DNA of 5,348 nt from Alphaproteobacteria bacterium (GTDB lineage Bacteria > Pseudomonadota > Alphaproteobacteria > UBA3830): contig BNWK01000091.1 of assembly GCA_025998775.1 (NCBI GenBank), positions 1 through 5,348 on the forward strand, written 5' to 3'. Shown piece after piece: positions 1 through 5,190 of the stretch. The translations under genes and the position numbers were made by a program. The number at the start of each line of letters is the position of its first letter. Within the stretch, counting starts at the first letter, position 1. The notes beneath the pieces were generated by a model, which did no database searches, was not told where the DNA came from, and saw nothing but the letters and a program-made list of their open reading frames with translations.

Positions 1-120
1 GCAGTACTGCCTTGATATGTTCTTTCAATTGAATATCCTCAAACCTTTGATACCATCGTATAACTTGTTGAGGCTACTATACAACTTATCTCATCAAAAG
101 TTCAAATTATTTTTACACAG
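1..120. mobile_element. Possible terminus of an insertion sequence abutting the MFS gene
   Basis: MFS similarity of the downstream frame starts only at about base 120, and the 36 codons before it do not look like the fourth helix expected there. Read on the minus strand, this stretch begins CTGTGTAAAAATAATTTG, which to my eye resembles the ends of IS256-type (mutator) elements. Further along the minus strand a GAGG box lies 8 nt before a TTG codon that opens a frame (MKEHIKAVL) running off the window at base 1. That could be the start of a transposase. No second end, target duplication or recognisable transposase domain is visible here, so the call rests on the abrupt loss of MFS homology plus a terminal-repeat-like string. 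A simple deletion or recombination junction is an alternative. Confidence 0.3.
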
Positions 121-883
121 ATCCTTAGCCGCGGCGATTGCTCCGATTATCGGCAGCTACACAACTTTGCTTTTCGGCTGGAGAGGCAACTTCTATCTGT
201 TCTTAATTTTAGGGATTGCCAGCTACGTTTTTGGATATTTTTTTCTACCAGCCGGCGTTAGGAATAACGATATTTCTGTAAGCCTAATCGAATATGTAAA
301 AATCCTAAAAAACAAAAAAGCCATGAGCTACGTTTTCACCATATGTTCTTTGATAGTTGGTTACTGGGTATTCATCGCCATGGCTCCACTCTTGTACGTA
401 AATGATTTTGGAGTAAGTTTGAAGCATTTTGGATGGTATCAGGGATCGTTGGCTGCAACATTTGCTCTGGTCAGCCTTTCCAGCGAGAAATTGTTCAATC
501 TTTTCGGAGTGAAAAAATGTTTTTGGTGGGGAATGGCGTTTTTCGCTTTGGCGCTTGCATCAATTCTGCTGCTGTTGTTGACGAACTCCCAAAATCCTCT
601 ATTGATAACTATGGCTTTGGTCATGTTGTCTGCAGCTATGGTTTGTCCTGTAAATATATTATGCCCCCATGCGTTCGAGGCTGCCCCCAATGAAAAGGGA
701 AAACTTATGGCCATGCTTACACTGGTAAAGTTTGGAACTGTTAGTTTTTTGGTACAGATTACCAGCTTCTTCTACAACGAAAGCTTTTTAGCAATCGGCC
801 TGACAGTCTCCGCAACTATCGTGGCATCTCTGATGCTATGCCATAAATTGCTGAAAATGGATAATGTTTTCGAGAAAGTATGA
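17..883 (+). pseudogene. 5'-truncated MFS drug-efflux transporter (Bcr/CflA-like)
   Basis: This is the C-terminal two thirds of an inner-membrane major facilitator, most like Bcr/CflA-type proton-driven drug exporters. Residues 36-55 contain APIIGS...GWR, the helix-5 region typical of that family. Hydrophobic segments follow at about 57-80, 102-128, 137-155, 168-190, 194-217, 230-253 and 256-280, corresponding to helices 6-12. Family members are near 400 residues, so helices 1-4 (about 130-150 residues), including the substrate and proton path of the N-terminal half, are missing. Residues 1-35 do not resemble MFS and probably come from sequence joined at about base 120. The frame is open from base 2, with no clear Shine-Dalgarno before ATG 17, so the start is arbitrary and the ORF may be a chimera entering from the left. 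The stop overlaps the next ATG in ATGA. Export is unlikely to be functional. Confidence 0.72.
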
Positions 884-1089
884 GCATATTCACAGACAAC
901 ACCACAAGCATTCACGGAGATGTCGGTAGAAAGTGGCTTTGCGATTTGGATTCTATTGATCCAGTTCGTATTGCACAGTGGACTTTTGTAAAATCCGTAT
1001 TATGCTGGATTTGGACTTTGGAAACGCCAAACCAAGACCGATCAGAATTAGCGAAATTGTTCGATAAAGTTGTGGGAGATAAAACATGA
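880..1089 (+). pseudogene. C-terminal remnant of an aminoglycoside/hydroxyurea phosphotransferase-like kinase
   Basis: This 69-codon frame resembles the extreme C-terminus of the APH(6)/hydroxyurea-kinase family (streptomycin 6-phosphotransferase type). Residues 24-34 (DSIDPVRIAQW) followed by FVKSVLCWIWTLE match the family pattern of a DPxRI turn, then a helix with A/SxxWxxE. Full-length enzymes are about 270-300 residues, so the ATP-binding lobe and most of the catalytic lobe are absent. An HGD triplet at residues 12-14 recalls the kinase catalytic loop, but the Asn and the metal-binding Asp that should follow are missing, so it is either chance or the edge of an internal deletion. The ATG overlaps the MFS stop and its own stop overlaps the lipoprotein ATG, both as ATGA, so it may persist as a translated coupling link. 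It cannot be an active kinase. The family call is from memory of the motif and moderately sure. Confidence 0.42.
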
Positions 1090-1904
1090 GATCTAGCATT
1101 TTTAATTTAATCGTAGCTTTTTCTCTTCTTGTTGGATGTTCGGAGAAAAGCATTGATACGGAAAGACCACAAGAAACGCAAAAAGCTGTTTCAATTAAAG
1201 CAATCGAAGATTTGGAAAAATTGCCGAAGGACGAGATAAATGTCAATCAAACTCCACACTCTGAAATGATGAAAATTCTTGATGAATTGATAGTTCGATC
1301 TTGCAGGTGTCATTGTTCAACTGAAGATCAGATTTTCGATGCTGTTCGAAAAATAGTTACAGAAAATCAAATCTCCAATCAAGATTTAGCCGAGTACATG
1401 GACGATTTTTCGGAGATCCGAAATAAGATATACGATATTGTCGAATTCACTTGTCAGTTGGAATTTGCTAGAAAAACTTACGCAGAAAAAATTGATTTGA
1501 ATATCATTCTCGATTGCGTTAACAAGAAATCATTTGAAAACGGCTTGATGTCACGTGAGGAAATCAGTGAACCTATTATAAAAGCCAAGCGTTCAATTAA
1601 GGATGAACTTCAGAGTGTTGGTTGCGGAACAGTTTGGAAAGATTATGCCAAATACAATTTCGTACTGAATAAAGTTTTTGGTAGAAAAACAGAGGCTCCT
1701 AGTTATACGAAATTACCATCAGAGAGATACGAAAATTATATGAAAATCGTTGAAAAAGTATACTCCTTTGCCTGCGATAGTATCTTTGAAAATTGTAAAT
1801 ACTCGCTTGCTCGAAATTTTTCAAAACATGGCGTGAATAAAAAAATTATTTGCAAAATATTCGTTTTATCTGACGAAGAATTTGAGGATTTTATTAAATC
1901 ATGA
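1086..1904 (+). CDS. Cysteine-rich predicted lipoprotein of unknown function
   Basis: I do not recognise the family of this 272-residue protein. Residues 1-18 form a lipoprotein signal: charged N-terminus (MRSS), hydrophobic core, and lipobox LVGC with the acylated Cys at 18. Serine and glutamate at 19-20 do not give the Asp+2 inner-membrane retention signal, so outer-membrane sorting is possible in a Gram-negative. A low-complexity linker (about 19-58) is followed by a mostly helical, charged domain. Nine further cysteines occur at 73, 75, 77, 123, 144, 180, 230, 237 and 256, with CRCHC at 73-77 as the striking cluster. In the periplasm these could form disulfides or bind metal. The start is supported by GGAG 7 nt upstream, at the end of the preceding ORF. 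It overlaps both neighbours by ATGA, implying coupled translation with the kinase remnant and the GNAT gene. Confidence 0.8.
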   Translation: MRSSIFNLIVAFSLLVGCSEKSIDTERPQETQKAVSIKAIEDLEKLPKDEINVNQTPHSEMMKILDELIVRSCRCHCSTEDQIFDAVRKIVTENQISNQDLAEYMDDFSEIRNKIYDIVEFTCQLEFARKTYAEKIDLNIILDCVNKKSFENGLMSREEISEPIIKAKRSIKDELQSVGCGTVWKDYAKYNFVLNKVFGRKTEAPSYTKLPSERYENYMKIVEKVYSFACDSIFENCKYSLARNFSKHGVNKKIICKIFVLSDEEFEDFIKS

Positions 1905-2368
1905 AAATCGATTATCTCGCAAATCATCAGGATTTGATTCCCATAGTTGCCCAATGGTATTTCGATGCCTGGAGAAAATATACGAAAGATCCATCCATTA
2001 CTGAACGAATTCAAACCAAGCTTTTGAGTCGTTTGAACATAAATAAGCTCGATATATGTTTTTTATATTTTCAAAATGATGAATTGATTGGCACAATTAG
2101 TTTGGCAGAAAAGGATATTCCGAATAACGAAAGTTTTACTCCGTGTTTATCCAATCTATTTGTTATCGAAAAATATCGTCGACAAAAAATTGGAGAGAAT
2201 CTCGTGGAGTACGCAAAGCGGCAGGCGAAAAATTTTGGATTTGAAAATTTATATCTTTACACAACTGATAAAACCGTGCATTTTTGGTACGAAAAACTTG
2301 GCTGGAAAATCATCAGAGAAGATGTAATGAATGGATTCGATATAAAAATTATGGAGATGGAATTGTGA
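1901..2368 (+). CDS. GNAT-family N-acetyltransferase
   Basis: This 155-residue cytoplasmic protein has the GNAT fold layout and should transfer an acetyl group from acetyl-CoA to an amine; the substrate cannot be told from sequence. Strand/helix elements 1-25 are followed by a strand at about 53-70 (LYF...LIGTISL), the core strand LSNLFV at 83-88, and the CoA pyrophosphate loop Q95-x-x-G98-x-N100 within YRRQKIGEN. A helix follows (101-112), then strand LYLYT (117-121) and the C-terminal FWYEKLGW (128-135) typical of motif B. Its length is normal for the family and nothing is missing. ATG 1901 overlaps the lipoprotein stop in ATGA; a GAGG box sits about 13 nt upstream, rather far, so coupling probably helps initiation. 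It is the last gene of the linked chain; a hairpin spans its stop codon. Confidence 0.88.
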   Translation: MKIDYLANHQDLIPIVAQWYFDAWRKYTKDPSITERIQTKLLSRLNINKLDICFLYFQNDELIGTISLAEKDIPNNESFTPCLSNLFVIEKYRRQKIGENLVEYAKRQAKNFGFENLYLYTTDKTVHFWYEKLGWKIIREDVMNGFDIKIMEMEL

Positions 2369-2380
2369 TGTCCATCTCTA
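2352..2380 (+). repeat. Inverted repeat spanning the acetyltransferase stop codon
   Basis: GAGATGGA (2354-2361) and TCCATCTC (2371-2378) are perfect complements. The stem extends to 10 pairs with one G-U, around a 9-nt loop that contains the stop. No run of T follows, so it is not a standard rho-independent terminator. It may protect the mRNA 3' end or assist termination. Confidence 0.4.
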
Positions 2381-2389
2381 AATCCGATC

Positions 2390-2418
2390 TTGCTAATTAG
2401 CTCAAGTAATTCTATCAT
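2390..2418 (+). promoter_or_regulatory. Putative sigma70-type promoter for the ABC-F/MATE unit
   Basis: TTGCTA (2390-2395, four of six matches to TTGACA) and TATCAT (2413-2418, five of six matches to TATAAT) are separated by exactly 17 bp in the gap after the acetyltransferase gene. Transcription would start near 2425, giving a leader of about 107 nt before the ABC-F ATG. Such matches arise by chance in AT-rich DNA, but position and spacing favour it. Confidence 0.45.
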
Positions 2419-2449
2419 GCCTGGATAGTAATTGGAGTCGGTCGGTATC

Positions 2450-2467
2450 ATGAAAATTCTCGTTTAA
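2450..2467 (+). CDS. Possible 5-codon leader peptide (MKILV)
   Basis: A minimal ORF, ATG AAA ATT CTC GTT TAA, lies between the putative promoter and a terminator-like hairpin in the leader of the ABC-F gene. A GGAG box at 2434-2437 is 12 nt upstream, longer than ideal. Several antibiotic-resistance ABC-F genes are known to be controlled by ribosome stalling on very short leader ORFs; that knowledge and the placement are the reasons to list it. The sequence itself gives no proof of translation. Confidence 0.2.
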   Translation: MKILV

Positions 2468-2479
2468 ATCGTCTTGCTT

Positions 2480-2506
2480 ATTGGCGTGAAATTCAAGCCA
2501 ATTTTT
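2480..2506 (+). terminator. Terminator-like hairpin in the ABC-F leader (possible attenuator)
   Basis: ATTGGC (2480-2485) pairs with GCCAAT (2497-2502), the stem continuing past a G/A mismatch with TG/CA. It is followed by TTTT (2503-2506), so with the T ending the stem there are five T in a row. It has the form of a short rho-independent terminator, only 25 nt before the ABC-F start codon and downstream of the putative promoter. An upstream ATTGG (2431-2435) could compete for CCAAT and act as an antiterminator strand. The alternative is a plain terminator for the upstream operon. Confidence 0.35.
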
Positions 2507-2531
2507 CGTTGTAGATTTAGAGAGAAATATC

Positions 2532-3587
2532 ATGCGTAGCCCAATTCAAATAATCGCTTTCAGTTTATCATTTCCGCACAAAGTATGTTTTGAGAATTTT
2601 TCTACGCAAATTTCGTTTGGCGATCGCATTGGAATTATCGGAAGAAACGGCAATGGAAAGTCGTCATTGCTAAAAATGATCGTCGAGAAAAATCCGGAAA
2701 TTCCGTTGGCATATATTCCGCAAATTATCGATGATTTCGATTCGCTAAGCGGTGGAGAACGTTTCAATAAATCGTTGTCATATGCGCTGAGCGAAAATCC
2801 AGAAGCACTTTTGCTGGACGAACCGACGAATCATCTGGATCTGCAAAATCGCAAAAGCCTAATGCGCATGCTGAAGTCGTACTACGGCACTTTAATTATC
2901 GTAACCCATGACAAGGAATTGCTGCACAGCTGCGTCGATATTTTGTGGCACATCGATGACGGAAAGATCACAGTTTTTTGCGGAAGTTACGACGATTATA
3001 TGAGTGAAATGCAGTTGAAACGACAGTCGATTTTTCATCAGATGGAATTGCTGGAACGCGAGAAAAAATCTATGCACAAAGGTTTGATGAAGGAACAGGA
3101 AAGAGCGTCAAAAAGCAAAGCCAGCGGCAAGAAAAAAGTCGCACTGGAAAATGGATGAAAGAGGTTGGAGATCTGAAAGGCATGAAGGCAGAAAAATCCC
3201 AGGGCAGCAAATTGAAGTCCATCGATGAAAGAAAACATGTATTGTCGGAGCAACTGTCGCAAATGCGTCTGCCGGAAATCATCGTTCCGAAATTTAATTT
3301 ATCGCATCAGGAGGTTGGTGAAAAAACTATTTAGAAAAAACGAAGAGGTGAACGTGCCAGTAAAAAATCTTTCTTGCGGAGAAAAAGCTCGGCTATCGCT
3401 CGCGAAAATCGCTGCCAATCCTCCGAAGCTTTTAATCCTGGATGAAATTACAAACAATATTGATCTGGAAACGCGCGATCACATTGTCGAAATTTTGCGC
3501 GAGTACCCTGCGGCAATGATTATCATATCCCATGACGAGATTTTTTTAGATGAAATCGGAGTTGAAAAATGGCATATAAAACAGTAG
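2532..3587 (+). pseudogene. ABC-F subfamily ATPase, broken by frameshift and internal deletion
   Basis: ABC-F proteins are soluble twin-ATPase proteins that act on ribosomes. The first frame (2532-3158) holds a complete first ATPase domain: Walker A GRNGNGKSS at residues 37-45, Q64, signature LSGGE 72-76, Walker B ALLLDE 92-97, DEPTNHLD, and switch H126. The start of the charged interdomain linker follows. After the A6 run at 3132-3137 the homology moves to the -1 frame (about 3137-3331; TGKWMKEVGDLKG onward to a TAG at 3332). It then jumps to the first frame from about 3327 to 3587: LFRKNEEVNVPV, LSCGE, LLILDE, TNNID, and switch H. Walker A and roughly 100 residues of the second domain are absent. 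The second signature has Cys for Gly (LSCGE). ATG 2532 is supported by AGAGAG 7 nt upstream. No intact two-domain product can be made. Confidence 0.85.
3558..3561 (+). promoter_or_regulatory. Ribosome-binding site of the MATE gene, inside the ABC-F 3' end
   Basis: GGAG lies 7 nt before ATG 3569, the best spaced start for the MATE protein, while the ABC-F frame stops only at 3585-3587. The site is therefore embedded in coding sequence of the broken gene. It should let the MATE message be translated whatever happens to ABC-F. Confidence 0.6.
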
Positions 3588-4903
3588 ATTGCTCACTGAA
3601 GAGTATCCTGAGTGTGACTATCCCAATTTGGTTGTCGATATTATCTACGCAATTAATGTACGCAATCGATAGATTTATGCTGGCCGGATATTCCATCGAT
3701 TCCATGAACGCGGCGGTAGTGGCCGGTGCTTTTGTGGAACCGTTTGCCTATATGTTTATTGGACTGGTGGCGACGGCGGAAATTTTTGTTGGACAATACA
3801 ATGGAGCGAAAGACTATGATAAATTGGCGGCTCCAACGTGGCAGATGATTTATCTTTCGCTTGCGTTGATCGTATTTTCTTGTCCGATAGCTTATTTTTC
3901 CGAATATCTAAATATGCTTCCCGAATATTTCAAAAAAGAAGGAATAATTTATCAAAAGATACTTATGTATTTCCTACCGCTTTCGCTTATCAAAATTTCT
4001 TTTTCGACATTTTTTGTTGGGCAAGGAAAAACGAGGATTTTAACATTTGCCATTGCGACGGGAGCTATAGTTAATATCGGTCTCGATTACATTTTTATAT
4101 ACGCGTATGGCATGGGATGCAAAGGTGCGGCAATCGCCACTGTAATCGCGGAATTCGTTCCGGTTCTAATTTTCGCTTCGGTATTTTTCAGTAAAGAAAA
4201 TAGAAAGGCTTTCAATACACTACGAAATTGCAGATTTAATAAAAAATTATCCTGGGAATGCATAACAATAGGCTTTCCTCTGGCCTTTGGAAATTTCGTA
4301 ATTTTGGTCGCTTGGTATTTTGTTCAAGCTGCGGCAAATAATGTTTCGAAGGACGCGGCAACAGTATTTAATATCGGAGTAAGCACTTACAACTTATTTG
4401 TTTCCGCCGCCATGGCTCTGGAAAAATCCAGCTCGGCAATTTGTGCAAACATGATTGGGGCTAACGATTTAAAATCAGTGGAAAAATCCTATAGAATTTT
4501 TATCGGCATTAGTCTACTCGTCGGATTTTTTGCGACGGCGTGCTTAATCGTTTCTCCAGAATGGATTTTACGTCTGCTTGACGTTCTCCCGGACAACTTG
4601 TCCACGCTGTACGACGAAATTCGCATAATGTTTTGCGTGGTTGCGGTTAGCGTTACGTTGGAAGCGATTCTCTGCTCAACTTGGGGAATCCTAGTGGCTG
4701 GCGGCGATACGAAATATGCGATGATGACATATTTAATATGCCTGTGGGTATTTACGGTCATTCCAACAGCAATTCTCCATTATTTTCATATGTTGCATCA
4801 TGTTCAGCTCGTATTCGGATTCATGTCTGTATGTTGCTTTGTTTCTTGGCTTTTGCTGCATCGCAGATATAGAAGCCTGAAATGGTACAATAAGTTGGTG
4901 TAA
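3569..4903 (+). CDS. MATE-family multidrug efflux transporter
   Basis: This 444-residue inner-membrane protein belongs to the MATE (NorM-like) cation-coupled exporters that expel cationic drugs and toxic organics in exchange for H+ or Na+. Two MatE repeats are visible. The first covers roughly residues 10-180 and includes FVGQYNGA near 73-80, the counterpart of the family SQxxGA motif. The second covers roughly 225-395 and includes ICANMIGAND after EKSSSA. About twelve hydrophobic segments are present and length is normal (family about 440-460), so it looks intact. The first 19 nt overlap the end of the decayed ABC-F gene, and a GGAG box 7 nt upstream fixes the start. It likely shares the promoter and leader upstream of ABC-F unless an internal promoter exists. 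Substrate cannot be deduced. This is the only apparently functional transporter in the window. Confidence 0.93.
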   Translation: MAYKTVDCSLKSILSVTIPIWLSILSTQLMYAIDRFMLAGYSIDSMNAAVVAGAFVEPFAYMFIGLVATAEIFVGQYNGAKDYDKLAAPTWQMIYLSLALIVFSCPIAYFSEYLNMLPEYFKKEGIIYQKILMYFLPLSLIKISFSTFFVGQGKTRILTFAIATGAIVNIGLDYIFIYAYGMGCKGAAIATVIAEFVPVLIFASVFFSKENRKAFNTLRNCRFNKKLSWECITIGFPLAFGNFVILVAWYFVQAAANNVSKDAATVFNIGVSTYNLFVSAAMALEKSSSAICANMIGANDLKSVEKSYRIFIGISLLVGFFATACLIVSPEWILRLLDVLPDNLSTLYDEIRIMFCVVAVSVTLEAILCSTWGILVAGGDTKYAMMTYLICLWVFTVIPTAILHYFHMLHHVQLVFGFMSVCCFVSWLLLHRRYRSLKWYNKLV

Positions 4904-4926
4904 AAGTGGGACATCTTGACATAACT

Positions 4927-4954
4927 TCCGAACCAGTCTGTGTTGGATATTTTT
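4927..4954 (+). terminator. Weak rho-independent terminator after the MATE gene
   Basis: TCC-G-AAC (4927-4933) can pair with GTTGGA (4942-4947), with one bulged G and an 8-nt loop, followed by TATTTTT. The stem is short, so this is a tentative call supported mainly by its place 23 nt after the MATE stop. Confidence 0.3.
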
Positions 4955-4956
4955 GA

Positions 4957-5097
4957 TTATTCATCTTCCTTCTTAATCACCAACTTTGAAATTCCAACAG
5001 CTGCGAGTCCGGCTTCTATAATTGCGTCGATGTAATCTGGTGTGAAATACATCACGACAGCAGCAATAATCCCAAATTCCCTGAAATTAACCTCCAC
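4957..5097 (-). CDS. Small hydrophobic protein, 46 codons, function unknown
   Basis: A minus-strand frame from GTG (5097-5095) to TAA (4959-4957) encodes a 46-residue peptide. It has hydrophobic stretches FGIIAAVVMYF and AIIEAGLAAVGISKLVI separated by TPDYID, and a charged tail KKEDE. The composition is more protein-like than the shadow frames elsewhere, and the layout (two short hydrophobic helices, charged C-terminus) recalls small phage holin-like or membrane proteins. That is a resemblance only. The start is doubtful: there is no Shine-Dalgarno before the GTG, and an in-frame TAA lies five codons upstream. An ATG in another frame begins at 5104, so this may be the 3' remnant of a longer, frameshifted gene. 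It runs convergently with the MATE gene and divergently from the transposase-like gene. Confidence 0.4.
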   Translation of the reverse strand: MEVNFREFGIIAAVVMYFTPDYIDAIIEAGLAAVGISKLVIKKEDE

Positions 5098-5123
5098 AGC
5101 ATTTAAATTTTAGATGAAATGAC

Positions 5124-5152
5124 TTGGAAATGAGAGAAGAAAGCGTTATCTT
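5124..5152 (+). promoter_or_regulatory. Putative promoter of the transposase-like gene
   Basis: TTGGAA (5124-5129) and TATCTT (5147-5152), each four of six matches to consensus, are 17 bp apart. They lie upstream of the palindrome, the AGGGAG box and ATG 5191. Start of transcription would fall at about 5159, inside the palindrome. Confidence 0.3.
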
Positions 5153-5154
5153 TG

Positions 5155-5175
5155 GTGGTAGTTAATAACTACCAC
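5155..5175. repeat. Perfect 10-bp inverted repeat just before the transposase-like gene
   Basis: GTGGTAGTTA and TAACTACCAC flank a single A, and the pairing extends one G-T and one T-A outward. The repeat ends one base before the AGGGAG ribosome-binding site. As DNA it could be an operator or part of the element's end. As RNA it would fold into a hairpin crowding the ribosome-binding site, as known for insertion sequences that silence read-through transcripts. Confidence 0.75.
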
Positions 5176-5190
5176 TAGGGAGTATATTTT

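Noticed and set aside
433..714. Plus and minus ORFs of 86 and 91 codons inside the MFS gene
   Set aside because: Out-of-frame shadows of a clear membrane protein, with no motif or start signal.
880..930. HGD at residues 12-14 of the kinase remnant as a working catalytic loop
   Set aside because: The downstream Asn and metal-binding Asp are absent and the ATP-binding lobe is missing, so it cannot be an active site.
953..1246. 97-codon minus-strand ORF opposite the kinase remnant and lipoprotein start
   Set aside because: It is antisense to two frames with recognisable features, has no ribosome-binding site, and resembles no known protein.
2257..2451. 64-codon minus-strand ORF antisense to the acetyltransferase end
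   Set aside because: Most of it is the shadow of a convincing GNAT gene, it has no ribosome-binding site, and its product is unrecognised. Only the non-overlapping part is mentioned as a weak finding.
3038..3282. Phe/Ser/Leu-rich minus-strand ORFs opposite the ABC-F linker
   Set aside because: Their composition is what the complement of Lys/Glu-rich coding sequence gives; no independent support.
3225..3326. ATG 3225 as the start of a separate 120-residue half ABC protein
   Set aside because: The codons from 3225 to about 3326 (Cys/Arg-rich, not ABC-like) are the wrong frame for the linker, which continues in the frame of 3155. Only the part from about 3327 shows ABC homology, so this is one broken gene, not a new short one.
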